A stretch of 64,000 nt of DNA from contig CAZYYB010000002.1 in NCBI GenBank assembly GCA_964651515.1, positions 40,522-104,521 on the forward strand, in the 5' to 3' direction. Numbering within the stretch: position 1 is the stretch's first letter; each line of letters opens with the position of its first letter. The position numbers and the translations under genes were made by a program. The notes below the pieces were generated by a model. It had not been told where the DNA came from. It did not search any database and was given only the letters and a program-made list of their open reading frames with translations. Below are positions 8,330 to 16,496 of this stretch, piece after piece. This DNA is from BOG-1184 sp964651515. Lineage in GTDB: Bacteria; Fibrobacterota; Chitinivibrionia; Chitinivibrionales; Chitinispirillaceae.

Positions 8330-9037
8330 CTACAGCGTCACGATCGTCTCTTTCCCGTTACAACGCCGGATGCAGGTCATGGCGCGCTGCCGATAGGTCG
8401 ATTTGTCCGACCAATCGACTGTTTCCGATATCTTCCCGTTATCCCGCACGCTCTGCTGAATTGAATTGTCCTGCCCGAGCACACGCAATGCATCGGGGTG
8501 GTCGAGGTGAAAAAACGCACTGGTCGTGCGGACCTCTTCCATGTTTTCGCCTCGCAACCGCTTATAAAAATCGAGGTCTTCGCCGCCCCAGCCGAACATG
8601 AGTTCGTTGTAGCCGTTGACTTTTTCCCATTGTTCCCTCCACATGAGGACGGTGCCCACGGTTTTGCCCATCTGCCCCGTCGCTCCGCTGCGTCCCCCGC
8701 CGCGGATAAACTGGCAGGGGCCCGGAAGGCGGGGTAATGACGATCCGACAACCTTTACGTCGGCATCCGGATGGAACAGGATGCGGCCGGTCGACGCCCG
8801 TATCGAAACGTTTCTCGATATCGAACGGTGAAAACGCTCCGTCCCCGTCCCCTCAAGGTACACAATTCGCGGATCCCTATACTGTTTGACGACGTCCCAT
8901 GCCTTGACCGGCGCGGATCCCCAGTCGAAGATGACGATCTCCCCGATACCGCGCACCCGCAGCCAGTTGGGCAGGGTTTGCGCCAGATGCTCGTTACGGG
9001 CCGATAGATAGGTACACAAGCTGATTTCAACACTCAT
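8330..9037 (-). CDS. GT-A glycosyltransferase-like protein
   Basis: 235 residues. N-terminus ISLCTYLSARNEHLAQTLPNW, then IVIFDWGS, RFHRSISRNVSIRASTGRIL with HPDADV as the DXD-like metal site, and WREQWEKVNGYNELMFGWGGEDLDFYKRL as the GT7-like acceptor region. It has the same layout as the protein at 5803-6522 and is probably a paralogue with a different donor or acceptor. The start codon overlaps the stop of the preceding gene (ATGA at 9037-9034), showing translational coupling. The mutase gene follows 20 bases downstream. Galactofuranose transfer is a reasonable guess from that neighbour, but not shown. Confidence 0.78.
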   Translation of the reverse strand: MSVEISLCTYLSARNEHLAQTLPNWLRVRGIGEIVIFDWGSAPVKAWDVVKQYRDPRIVYLEGTGTERFHRSISRNVSIRASTGRILFHPDADVKVVGSSLPRLPGPCQFIRGGGRSGATGQMGKTVGTVLMWREQWEKVNGYNELMFGWGGEDLDFYKRLRGENMEEVRTTSAFFHLDHPDALRVLGQDNSIQQSVRDNGKISETVDWSDKSTYRQRAMTCIRRCNGKETIVTL

Positions 9038-9729
9038 GGACTCCTCCTCCTCCTTCCGGATTCTTCGATCCGGCCGGTTCGGGACGAAAGGGCACTCACT
9101 CCCGGCCGGATGCGGCGCGGCATGAGCGACGTTTGAACGTTTTTGTTTGCAGACCCTGCGGGGAGATGGCGTTTATCACGGTCGAGAATCTCCGTTATCC
9201 TCCGGTTATCCGCATCTAAAAAACCGAAGCGGAAACCGGCAGTGCGGATCGTTTCCGCGACATAATTGCACAGGCAGCGTTTCGACTTTTCGTCAAACCG
9301 CAACAGTCGCCACAGTTCATTGCGCAGGATGAAGCAGGAGAGACGAACGTGCTTCGGTTCGAGGTTTATCGATTTTCCCGCCGCTCCCTGGTACAGGCCG
9401 ACACCGCCCCACGCCGGATTTCCGTCAAGGAAGGCGATCATCTCCTCGAAATTTGTCTCCCGCAGATGCCGGATATCGCTGTCCTGCATCGCCGTATAGC
9501 CGCCGATGCCGCCGCATGACGGGCGCGAGGTGATGCGATCGATCCCGATGTTCCGGCTCACGGCCTCGAACGGGTGGTAGTTCGGATTTCGCTGCGAATC
9601 GGTGATCCCCTTCGAACGGCATTCGACAATGCCGGCGGCAATCGTCTGGCAATCGATCCCCGCGATGACTTCCGGCGGGATGATCTGGCTGGTTTCAAGC
9701 GGCATATAGACGGTGATTTCCCCCTGCAT
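9034..9729 (-). CDS. Divergent glycosyltransferase-like protein
   Basis: 231 residues from the ATG at 9729 (GGGAGGAAGAA just upstream); a longer frame exists upstream but overlaps the tailspike-like gene. It contains YHPFEAVSRNIGIDRIT followed by GGYTAMQDSDIRHL, which matches the SRN..(D)xD arrangement of the two GT-A proteins nearby, then NPAWGGVGLYQG in place of the WGxED acceptor motif. The similarity is weak but position, size and motif order agree. It is coupled to the next gene by a 4-base ATGA overlap. Likely a sugar transferase of the same glycan pathway; it could be inactive if the missing acidic pair of WGxED matters. Confidence 0.6.
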   Translation of the reverse strand: MQGEITVYMPLETSQIIPPEVIAGIDCQTIAAGIVECRSKGITDSQRNPNYHPFEAVSRNIGIDRITSRPSCGGIGGYTAMQDSDIRHLRETNFEEMIAFLDGNPAWGGVGLYQGAAGKSINLEPKHVRLSCFILRNELWRLLRFDEKSKRCLCNYVAETIRTAGFRFGFLDADNRRITEILDRDKRHLPAGSANKNVQTSLMPRRIRPGVSALSSRTGRIEESGRRRRSP

Positions 9730-9757
9730 TTCTTCCTCCCGGTGTCGGTGCGGCATA

Positions 9758-11236
9758 TTAAGCGTCGGTGTCGGTTTCCGTGCCGATACGATCGCTCGCC
9801 GTATCCGCATTCCGCTCCCTGATCCTGAACTTCGTCCCGAATTTTTTGACCCGGCAGGAAAGAAACGTGTGCCCCGGTCCCCGGGCATAAACGCCCACCG
9901 ATCGCTCCGGAGGACGCTCCCGTCCCGGATCATACCGCATCGTACAACCGATCATTGTCGTGCCGGAGCCATCGATATAGCAGCCGATCACCTGCCCGGT
10001 CGCCTGCGGATTTCCCCCGTCCGCCCATTCGCCGGGATCTTCGGCGACCGTGACGCTGAAGTGCCGGTCGTCGATCACCCGGACGTTGCTGAAACAGCGG
10101 TTGTACCGATCGTTCGCGCACCCGGTCGTTTCGACGTCGGCTCCATTCTGTAAACAGTGGCACCCCACGGTTGCAAACCTGATGCACCGCACCTGCGACC
10201 AGGCGCCGGCGTCCCCTCCCGACCTCGTCTCGACGGGAATCGCAAAACGGTAATCATCAACGGTCATCACCCGCCAGGAGCCGTTGACCGCGGCGGCGGT
10301 GCACCCGGATATTTCAACCTGGTCGCCGTCGTGCAGGCGGTGGGGGCGGTTGCACCGTACGGTGGTCGGGAAAAAACTCGGAGAAGGGGCGGCGATGCCC
10401 GCAATGGAGCCGCACGCGGTGCAGTATTCCGCCGAACGAAGCGCCGCTACCGGGGGCAGTGCCCGGCCGGTTTCGCCGGTTTCATACCGGCATCCGATCA
10501 GCTCGACATCGCGCGTCCCGGCGGCGCATCCGAACCTGCCGTTTATCCGATCCCACCCGTCTTCCCACGACAAATCGTAGCCGGTAAAGGAATCCCTGAC
10601 GACGCATCGCGACAGGCAACCCTCCCACGCCCTGACCCGTATCCCCGTCCCGAACCGGCGTTTCCGGCCGGCACCCATCTGCACCAGGATATTTTCGAGG
10701 CGCACATTGACACATCCCTGTATGGCGATCGCGGCATGGTGCCCGGCAGGTGCATTCCCGTCCGACGGGTACAGGGAAAAATTCTTGAGCACGACGTCGT
10801 CGATGGGCAGCCATCCGGTCGATCCATACTCGACCGCCGTCGTCACCACCGCGTCATCGTCGACGAAAACTTCCAATTTCGTGAGGTCGGTCCCGGCACC
10901 CCGTACCGTCATCTCACGGGGAACGACGACCTGCGCGTCGATCCGGTAACGGCCGGCCGGAAGGAATACCGCGGACCCCGGAGAGAGGGATGCCGCATGT
11001 GCAATGGCGGCGCCGATGCCGGCGGAGTCCTTTGTCTGCGGAACGGAATAAAGTATCCCGTCGACACTTTGGAACACGGCGGCACCATTCGAAGTACAGG
11101 AATCCGGTGCGATGCCGGACAGCGGGTCGCCGCTGAAAATCCCGGGTCCGCCCCATGCCGATGCTCGAATCCCGATCACCGCCTCGTCCTTCGCACCACG
11201 GCCATGAAGGGTCGTCGTCTGCGGAAAGACAGCCAT
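9758..11236 (-). CDS. Pectate-lyase-fold tailspike-like protein, paralogue of the 587-3217 product
   Basis: 492 residues from the preferred ATG at 11236 (MAVFPQTTTLHGRG; a longer start at 11266 exists). It shows GSAVFLPAGRYRIDAQVVVP followed by MTVRGAGTDLTKLEV, the opening of a right-handed beta-helix. It then has one FCCH-like module (NRPHRLHDGDQVEISGCTAA, then NGSWRVMTVDDYRFAI) and repeated helix coils rich in Cys and Gly (VIGCYIDGSGTTMIGCTM). It lacks the short C-terminal fibre repeats of the larger paralogue. The Cys-rich rungs may form ladders. No signal peptide. First gene of the upstream half-operon, followed 28 bases later by a glycosyltransferase. Role probably at the cell surface or on a filament; unproven. 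Confidence 0.65.
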   Translation of the reverse strand: MAVFPQTTTLHGRGAKDEAVIGIRASAWGGPGIFSGDPLSGIAPDSCTSNGAAVFQSVDGILYSVPQTKDSAGIGAAIAHAASLSPGSAVFLPAGRYRIDAQVVVPREMTVRGAGTDLTKLEVFVDDDAVVTTAVEYGSTGWLPIDDVVLKNFSLYPSDGNAPAGHHAAIAIQGCVNVRLENILVQMGAGRKRRFGTGIRVRAWEGCLSRCVVRDSFTGYDLSWEDGWDRINGRFGCAAGTRDVELIGCRYETGETGRALPPVAALRSAEYCTACGSIAGIAAPSPSFFPTTVRCNRPHRLHDGDQVEISGCTAAAVNGSWRVMTVDDYRFAIPVETRSGGDAGAWSQVRCIRFATVGCHCLQNGADVETTGCANDRYNRCFSNVRVIDDRHFSVTVAEDPGEWADGGNPQATGQVIGCYIDGSGTTMIGCTMRYDPGRERPPERSVGVYARGPGHTFLSCRVKKFGTKFRIRERNADTASDRIGTETDTDA

Positions 11237-11266
11237 ATGCACCCCCTGGTAAAGGTCAAAGAGCAT

Positions 11267-11643
11267 CTTCTCCCCCGCCCCGGGCAGGAGCCCCTGAAAA
11301 ATGTTCGTTCCGTCCCTCGCGCTCTAACCGCACGCGACAATCTCTATCCCACAATCCGCTTCATGGAGATAATATAATACTTTTTTTATCTTATGCAAGA
11401 TATATTTAAATTTTTTTTAGGCATTATATCTTTTTTAGCTCTTATTGGTGTCTTTTAAGACTTTTTCTTCTTATAATAATTATTATTTGGGGTTGCGGCC
11501 CCGGCCGGGAGGCGGATAAATCCGTCCCGATCCACGATCTTCCGCCAACAGCATAGTATTTTTACGGTTCGACACCGGTTTCCACCCCCTGCGCAGCGAC
11601 GAATGCCGCGCTGCGCATCATCCTATCAGGGAAGAGGCTCCTC
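11267..11643. other. AT-rich divergent intergenic region
   Basis: A 377-base gap between the divergent tailspike-like gene (minus) and the NifS-NadA fusion (plus). The middle (11370-11490) is extremely AT-rich and carries the minus-strand promoter. The part next to the fusion gene is GC-rich, with no clear plus-strand promoter; TATAAT occurs near 11474 but without a convincing -35. No ORF or structured RNA was seen. Confidence 0.5.
11371..11398 (-). promoter_or_regulatory. Sigma-70-like promoter of upstream glycan operon
   Basis: Minus strand TTGCAT (11398-11393), 16-base spacer, TATATT (11376-11371), about 135 bases before the start at 11236. Hexamers and flanking AT-rich sequence match the promoter at 6602-6630, implying common regulation or a duplicated leader. 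Confidence 0.55.
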
Positions 11644-13731
11644 ATGGCTATGCCGCGACGGGAGATATATCTTGACAATAACGCCACCACGGCCGTTGCG
11701 CCGGAGGTGCTGGACGCTATGCTGCCGTTCTTCAAGGACCGCTACGGCAACCCTTCGAGCATCCACCGGTTCGGCGGACTTCTGAAGCGGTATGTCGAAA
11801 AGGCACGCGAGCAGGTCGCCGCGCTTCTCAACGCGCATCCCGAGGAGATCTTCTTCACGAGCTGCGGATCCGAAAGCGACAACTTCGCCCTCAAGGGGTT
11901 CTGCGCCGTTCACGGCGCGAGGGCGGGCATCGTTACCTCGACGGTGGAGCATCCCGCCGTGCGCAACACGGCGCGCTACCTGCAGCAGAAGGGCGCCTCG
12001 TTGACCGAGATCAATGTCGACGGCGAGGGGCTCCTGGCCATCGAGGAGTTCGATGCGGCAACGATCGACGAACACACGATCGTCTCGTTCATGTGGGCAA
12101 ACAATGAAACCGGGGTGCTGTTCCCGATCCACGATCTCGCGACGCTCGTCAAAGCGCGCGGCGGCACCATGCATACCGATGCGGTGCAGGCCGCGGGCAA
12201 GGTGCCGATCGATCTGGCAAAAACCCCGATCGACCTCCTCGCGCTTTCGGGCCACAAGCTGCACGCGCCCAAGGGAATCGGCGTCATGTTCATCAGGAAA
12301 GGCGTCGACCTCGACCCGCTCCTCCACGGTGGCCACCAGGAACGGGGAGTGCGTGCCGGGACCGAGAACGTTCCCTATATCGTCGGCCTCGGCTGCGCGG
12401 CCGAGCTCGCTTCGCGCCACCTGGCCGAAGACGCCGCCCGGATGAAGCGCATGCGCGACCGGCTCGAAGAGGCGCTCCTGGCATCCTGCCCGGCAGCCAA
12501 GCTGAACGGCCACAAGACCGAACGGCTCCCCACCACCCTGAACGTCAGTTTCGAATCCATCGAGGGCGAGGCGATCCTCCTGCACCTCGACGAGCTCGGC
12601 ATCGCCGCCTCGTCGGGTTCCGCCTGCACGACCGGCTCGCTCGAACCGTCGCACGTCATGCTCGCCATGGGCATCCCCTACACCTTTGCCCACAGCTCCA
12701 CCCGATTCTCCTTGTCGCGCTACACCACCGAGGCCGATATCGACGCGGTGATCGAGGCCATGCCGCCCATCGTCAAAAAGCTGCGCGCGATCTCGCCTTT
12801 CGTCAACAATCCGGAGGTGAAAACGAGCCTGCTGACCGAGGTCATGCGGCTCAAAAAAGAGAAAAACGCGGTGATCCTCGCCCACACCTACCAACCCGGC
12901 GAGGTGCAGGATGCCGCCGATTTCGTGGGAGACTCCTACGGCCTGAGCGTCGAAGCGACGCGCGTCACGGCCGAAACCATCATCTTCTGCGGCGTCCACT
13001 TCATGGCCGAGACCGCCGCCATCCTGAATCCCGGCAAAACCGTGATCCTCGCGACGCCGAGCGCCGGATGCCCGATGGCCGATATGATCACCCCGGCCGA
13101 CCTTACCGAACTCCGGAAAAAAAATCCCGGCAGGAAGGTCCTCTGCTACGTCAACTCGACCGCCGAGGTGAAGGCGTTGTCCGACATCTGCGTCACGAGT
13201 TCGAACGCGGTCGTCATCGCGCGGAAGCTCCCGCCCGCCGAGGGGATCATCTTCGTGCCCGACCGGTACCTCGGCGACTTCGTTGCCGAAAGAACCGGCC
13301 GCGATATCACGCTCTGGAAGGGGTTCTGCCCCACCCACGCGCGGATCACGCCGGCGATGATCGCCACGGCCCGCGCCGCCCATCCCGATGCTTTGCTGCT
13401 CATCCATCCCGAAGCACCGGCCGAAAGCCGCCGCCTCGCCGACCAGGTACTCTCCACGGGCGGCATGTGCTCGTATGTTAAGACAAGCCCGTGCGGCGAG
13501 TTTATCATCGCCACCGAAATAGGGCTGCTGCATACCCTGCGCACGCAGAACCCCGGCAAAACGTTCCACCCGGTTTCGGATACCATCGTCTGCTCGAACA
13601 TGCGCAAGGGGTCGCTCGCGGCGGTGAAGGATGCGCTCGACGGCACCGGCGGGGAGGTTATCAAAGTCCCGGCCGAAATCGCCGATAAGGCGAGGAAGGC
13701 GCTGCGGGCGATGCTGACGATGAGCGAGTAG
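11644..13731 (+). CDS. Cysteine desulfurase - quinolinate synthase fusion (NifS-NadA)
   Basis: 695 residues. Residues 1-385 are a class V aminotransferase-fold cysteine desulfurase: H103 in STVEHPAV, PLP lysine K205 in SGHKLHAPKG, and catalytic C328 in SSGSACTTGSLEPSH. Residues 390-695 are a complete NadA: LAHTYQP near 412, and the three [4Fe-4S] ligand cysteines C476 (AGCPMAD), C562 (GFCPTHA) and C650 (IVCSNM). NadA condenses iminoaspartate and dihydroxyacetone phosphate to quinolinate in NAD synthesis and needs an oxygen-sensitive cluster; the desulfurase supplies sulfide for clusters. Both active sites look intact, so the fusion plausibly builds or repairs the NadA cluster in cis. Start supported by GAGG 6 bases upstream. 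No nadB or nadC lies nearby. The two families are each certain; the coupled role is inferred. Confidence 0.93.
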   Translation: MAMPRREIYLDNNATTAVAPEVLDAMLPFFKDRYGNPSSIHRFGGLLKRYVEKAREQVAALLNAHPEEIFFTSCGSESDNFALKGFCAVHGARAGIVTSTVEHPAVRNTARYLQQKGASLTEINVDGEGLLAIEEFDAATIDEHTIVSFMWANNETGVLFPIHDLATLVKARGGTMHTDAVQAAGKVPIDLAKTPIDLLALSGHKLHAPKGIGVMFIRKGVDLDPLLHGGHQERGVRAGTENVPYIVGLGCAAELASRHLAEDAARMKRMRDRLEEALLASCPAAKLNGHKTERLPTTLNVSFESIEGEAILLHLDELGIAASSGSACTTGSLEPSHVMLAMGIPYTFAHSSTRFSLSRYTTEADIDAVIEAMPPIVKKLRAISPFVNNPEVKTSLLTEVMRLKKEKNAVILAHTYQPGEVQDAADFVGDSYGLSVEATRVTAETIIFCGVHFMAETAAILNPGKTVILATPSAGCPMADMITPADLTELRKKNPGRKVLCYVNSTAEVKALSDICVTSSNAVVIARKLPPAEGIIFVPDRYLGDFVAERTGRDITLWKGFCPTHARITPAMIATARAAHPDALLLIHPEAPAESRRLADQVLSTGGMCSYVKTSPCGEFIIATEIGLLHTLRTQNPGKTFHPVSDTIVCSNMRKGSLAAVKDALDGTGGEVIKVPAEIADKARKALRAMLTMSE

Positions 13732-13778
13732 TCCGGACCGGGGTGACGGAGATGAGAGACTCCAATTAATCGCATTTC

Positions 13779-14342
13779 ATGATTTTCAACATTGGATTGA
13801 GTATTTTTTTAAATATGACCAAAGCTGTCTCACTCAGGTTTAACACCTATAATACGCGGAGAAATCTGCCGGCAAAAACCGGCCGGAAGCGTGGGGAGGC
13901 CAATTTTCTTGGTGCTTTTGAACGGTGCCTGTTGGCCGAGGTTTTCGATACCGGCTTCGGAGGAAAGAATTTCGGCTTATCAAATTACGGAATCGCCGAT
14001 TTGGTCTGGCTTCTACCGCCTGAGGAACATTCCAAGGACAGGAATGCAGCATCCCTTTATGCCTTTGAAACCAAGCTCGAAAACTGGCGTCGCGCATTTC
14101 AGCAGGCATATCGGTACAGTTATTATTCAGATACAGCAATCGTTGTTTTGCCACCGGAAAAGAGCAGATGTGCTATAGCGAATTTAGATTTATTTCAAAT
14201 GCATGGAATTGGATTGTGGCTGTTTGATAAAAAATATGCGTGTATTGAACATATATACACGCCGTCAAAAAGCGCCGCCCGGAATCCGGACGCCCGGAAA
14301 AAAGCAATAGAGGCGATCTCAACCAGGATCAAGCTCAGCTAA
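13779..14342 (+). CDS. PD-(D/E)XK nuclease-like protein, unknown family
   Basis: 187 residues (an internal ATG at 13815, MTKAVSLRF, may be the true start). Possible restriction-fold core: D74 in GIADLVWL, E97-x-K99 in YAFETKLENW, then QQAYRY (108-113), matching the D...ExK...QxxxY order of PD-(D/E)XK nucleases, with an alternating hydrophobic strand TAIVVLPP after it. The C-terminal half has GIGLWLFD. No database family is recognised by eye. It runs convergent to the kinase-partner gene and overlaps its 3' end by 24 bases (14319-14342). At the edge of a defence island, a phage- or plasmid-targeting nuclease is a reasonable inference. Confidence 0.6.
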   Translation: MIFNIGLSIFLNMTKAVSLRFNTYNTRRNLPAKTGRKRGEANFLGAFERCLLAEVFDTGFGGKNFGLSNYGIADLVWLLPPEEHSKDRNAASLYAFETKLENWRRAFQQAYRYSYYSDTAIVVLPPEKSRCAIANLDLFQMHGIGLWLFDKKYACIEHIYTPSKSAARNPDARKKAIEAISTRIKLS

Positions 14343-15524
14343 TTTCTTAAATAGGCGTATTCCTTCCTGAATTGCCGGCAAATGATCCGCATTAGACTTC
14401 TGGTCAAGATCATACCGAAGAGTAATTCGTTCATAGAGGTTACTTGCTTTTTCAACCATGACTAAGCACTTTTCAAGCGCCACTCCGGTCCCGATATTCT
14501 CCGCATCTAAGGTACCGATAAGTTTTTTCAGCGATTCCCACGATTGAAGAATTTCTTTATTCCTCTTTGGCTCGGCACCCGCAGGGTAATCACCATCCGT
14601 CGATAGCCCATTTAAAATTTCCGGCATTCCACGAAGCTGGTCGAGCTCGGGAAAGGTGATTCTATTCAACAATGAGCAACTGAGGTAGCGCTGGATGGGA
14701 AGTCTTCCTCCTCCGGCCGCAGGCTCGAATTTTTCAATCGAAAAATTGCGCAGATTTGACCACCACCCGGTCGCTGCGCCTGCCCCCTGGGCGGCGGAAA
14801 GGAAAGGTGCCATCAGGTCCGAATATCCGTTTATCACCTTAAAACCATTTAAAGAAAGCGCATAGTTAAGATACATCCAGATAGAAATGACATCAGCATT
14901 AAATATCTCTGAACGAGCCTCCTGACTGCGCGTTGCAATCAGTATATAAAATCCATCCGGCGGCTCATCCAAGGCAGTCAGGTCATTTACCAATTCTAAT
15001 ATGTCCTGTTCCTTAAAAAGAGCCTCACGATTGATTGCCAACGTGACAATTAAGGGCTTCTTAATCTGAAGCTGGTTGGCTATTTTTCTTGCCAGCCGGA
15101 TAAAATTCATTGAAATCACGGTTTCGATGGAATCGAGAGAGCGGGGAATAATAATATTGGGCGCAATTACAGCGGATAACTCACCAATCCTACTCTGAAA
15201 CTCAATTGAACGCTTTAATAGATCTTCCACGGAAGATTCTCTGGTGAGCTGAGTTCTTCGATATGGCTTGAAATACTCTGAATAATCTTCCAATAAGTAG
15301 CCAAGTTTATGTCCTTCACCGGAATGAGAAAATGCGGCATATAGTTGCGGGTCAAAATAGAGTTCAGTCCTTTGAGCGATGAATCGGTATTCACTGATTT
15401 TATCTTTCATGGTATCCAGTCGGATATCCCGCGGGCTTAAAATCACACCATCAATCAAGTTATTGCGCAACCCGCTTACTATTTTATCGCCCTCCATCGA
15501 GCCTTGCTGAGCGTATAATTTCAT
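14319..15524 (-). CDS. Unknown protein coupled to Ser/Thr kinase, possible beta/alpha barrel
   Basis: 401 residues, family not recognised. Short hydrophobic strands alternate with helices in a way that suggests a (beta/alpha) barrel: LIDGVILSPRDI (about 25-36), ELYFDPQLYAAF, SAVIAPNIIIP, KPLIVTLAINREAL, DGFYILIATR, then a Gly/Ala-rich GAGAATGWWSNLRNF near 235. The C-terminal 120 residues look helical. No signal peptide or membrane segment. Its ATG overlaps the stop of the kinase gene (ATGA at 15524-15521), so the two are almost certainly made together; it could be the kinase's substrate or effector. Base composition is visibly AT-richer than the housekeeping genes on either side. Confidence 0.7.
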   Translation of the reverse strand: MKLYAQQGSMEGDKIVSGLRNNLIDGVILSPRDIRLDTMKDKISEYRFIAQRTELYFDPQLYAAFSHSGEGHKLGYLLEDYSEYFKPYRRTQLTRESSVEDLLKRSIEFQSRIGELSAVIAPNIIIPRSLDSIETVISMNFIRLARKIANQLQIKKPLIVTLAINREALFKEQDILELVNDLTALDEPPDGFYILIATRSQEARSEIFNADVISIWMYLNYALSLNGFKVINGYSDLMAPFLSAAQGAGAATGWWSNLRNFSIEKFEPAAGGGRLPIQRYLSCSLLNRITFPELDQLRGMPEILNGLSTDGDYPAGAEPKRNKEILQSWESLKKLIGTLDAENIGTGVALEKCLVMVEKASNLYERITLRYDLDQKSNADHLPAIQEGIRLFKKLAELDPG

Positions 15525-16426
15525 AATCCTGCCTCCAGGTTTTTAATCAGCATTTCAATATTTGACGGCCGTAGCGCCTGCTTTTTCTTCAGCATCTGAT
15601 CGATAAGGGTGCAGAATTTGCCATTTAAATCCTGCCGCACCTCCTTCAGAAATTTAGGCGTTTTTTTCAACGCATTATATAAGGTCGTCCCAGGATCATC
15701 GGATCCACGGGCCAATGGGTGGATGAAGGCCGCATATTCATAAACCGACAATCCGGCAGCATAGAGGTCGCTGCGCCAATCAATCATATTACGAAAGCCG
15801 CGAAAAAGCATTTCGGGAGCGATATATTTCATAGTTGCCGGAATGGCGGCGGAATTTCCGGTTATGCCGGTTTCATCGACCGCAAATGCAATACCCAAAT
15901 CCATGAGGACAAAAGGCCTTGCTGGATCTTCAGTCTTCATGATATTAGCCGGTTTTATATCTCGATGAATAATTCCTTTGCCCCAAAGCTCGCGTATAGC
16001 CTTGAGCAACGTCAGTATAAGCGCCCTCAATTCAACCTCATCAGGACGTGGCCCATTTTCCCTTATCAGTTTCATCAAGTCCTTCCCGATAATAAATTCC
16101 TCACTATACGCCAGGTAATCCTTGCCTCCAATAAGGACGGGAGCTAGCTCGATGGCGCCAAGCCTGACCAATTCCGGAATATTTATATCCTTAAGGACCG
16201 AGACTTCACGGCTAACCCGTGCCCGAAGTTCAGTCCATTCTATTGCTTTTTCTTCCGCTGATGCTCCCGGAGTTGAGCGCATTTCGATAATTTTTAGCGC
16301 TTCAATCTTTGAGCCGAGAGCGATTTTATACACTGCTTTAAAGCCGCCGGCGGCAAGGAATGTCAGGTCTGTTATGACCGGGAAGGCGGCTTTGACATCA
16401 TTTGGGTCGGGCAAGGTAATTGGCAT
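15521..16426 (-). CDS. Soluble Hanks-type serine/threonine protein kinase
   Basis: 301 residues covering a complete kinase domain and little else. Gly-rich loop AAGGFKAVYKI (25-35), ATP-anchoring K45 (EALKII), catalytic loop HRDIKPANIM (154-163), metal-binding DLG (176-178, in place of DFG), and APE (203-205). All catalytic residues are present, so it should be active. There is no transmembrane segment or extracellular sensor, unlike PASTA kinases; it acts in the cytoplasm. It is followed by the 401-residue protein with a 4-base overlap. Position inside a defence island recalls phage-sensing kinases such as Stk2, but the sensor and target are unknown. Confidence 0.85.
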   Translation of the reverse strand: MPITLPDPNDVKAAFPVITDLTFLAAGGFKAVYKIALGSKIEALKIIEMRSTPGASAEEKAIEWTELRARVSREVSVLKDINIPELVRLGAIELAPVLIGGKDYLAYSEEFIIGKDLMKLIRENGPRPDEVELRALILTLLKAIRELWGKGIIHRDIKPANIMKTEDPARPFVLMDLGIAFAVDETGITGNSAAIPATMKYIAPEMLFRGFRNMIDWRSDLYAAGLSVYEYAAFIHPLARGSDDPGTTLYNALKKTPKFLKEVRQDLNGKFCTLIDQMLKKKQALRPSNIEMLIKNLEAGL

Positions 16427-16496
16427 GATAATTCCTTTTTAAATGCAACAAGTTTCTTCGGATTTTCTTTGCATTAAGTTGCCGGTCATTCAATCT

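Noticed and set aside
587..11236. Prophage
   Set aside because: Tailspike-like proteins are present, but no capsid, portal, terminase, integrase or lysis gene and no att-like direct repeats are visible.
11626..13569. Very long (647-codon) minus-strand open frame opposite the NifS-NadA gene
   Set aside because: It is the antisense shadow of a GC-rich gene; the translation is low-complexity Arg/Gly/Asp/Glu-rich and has no domain, whereas the plus strand encodes two clear enzymes.
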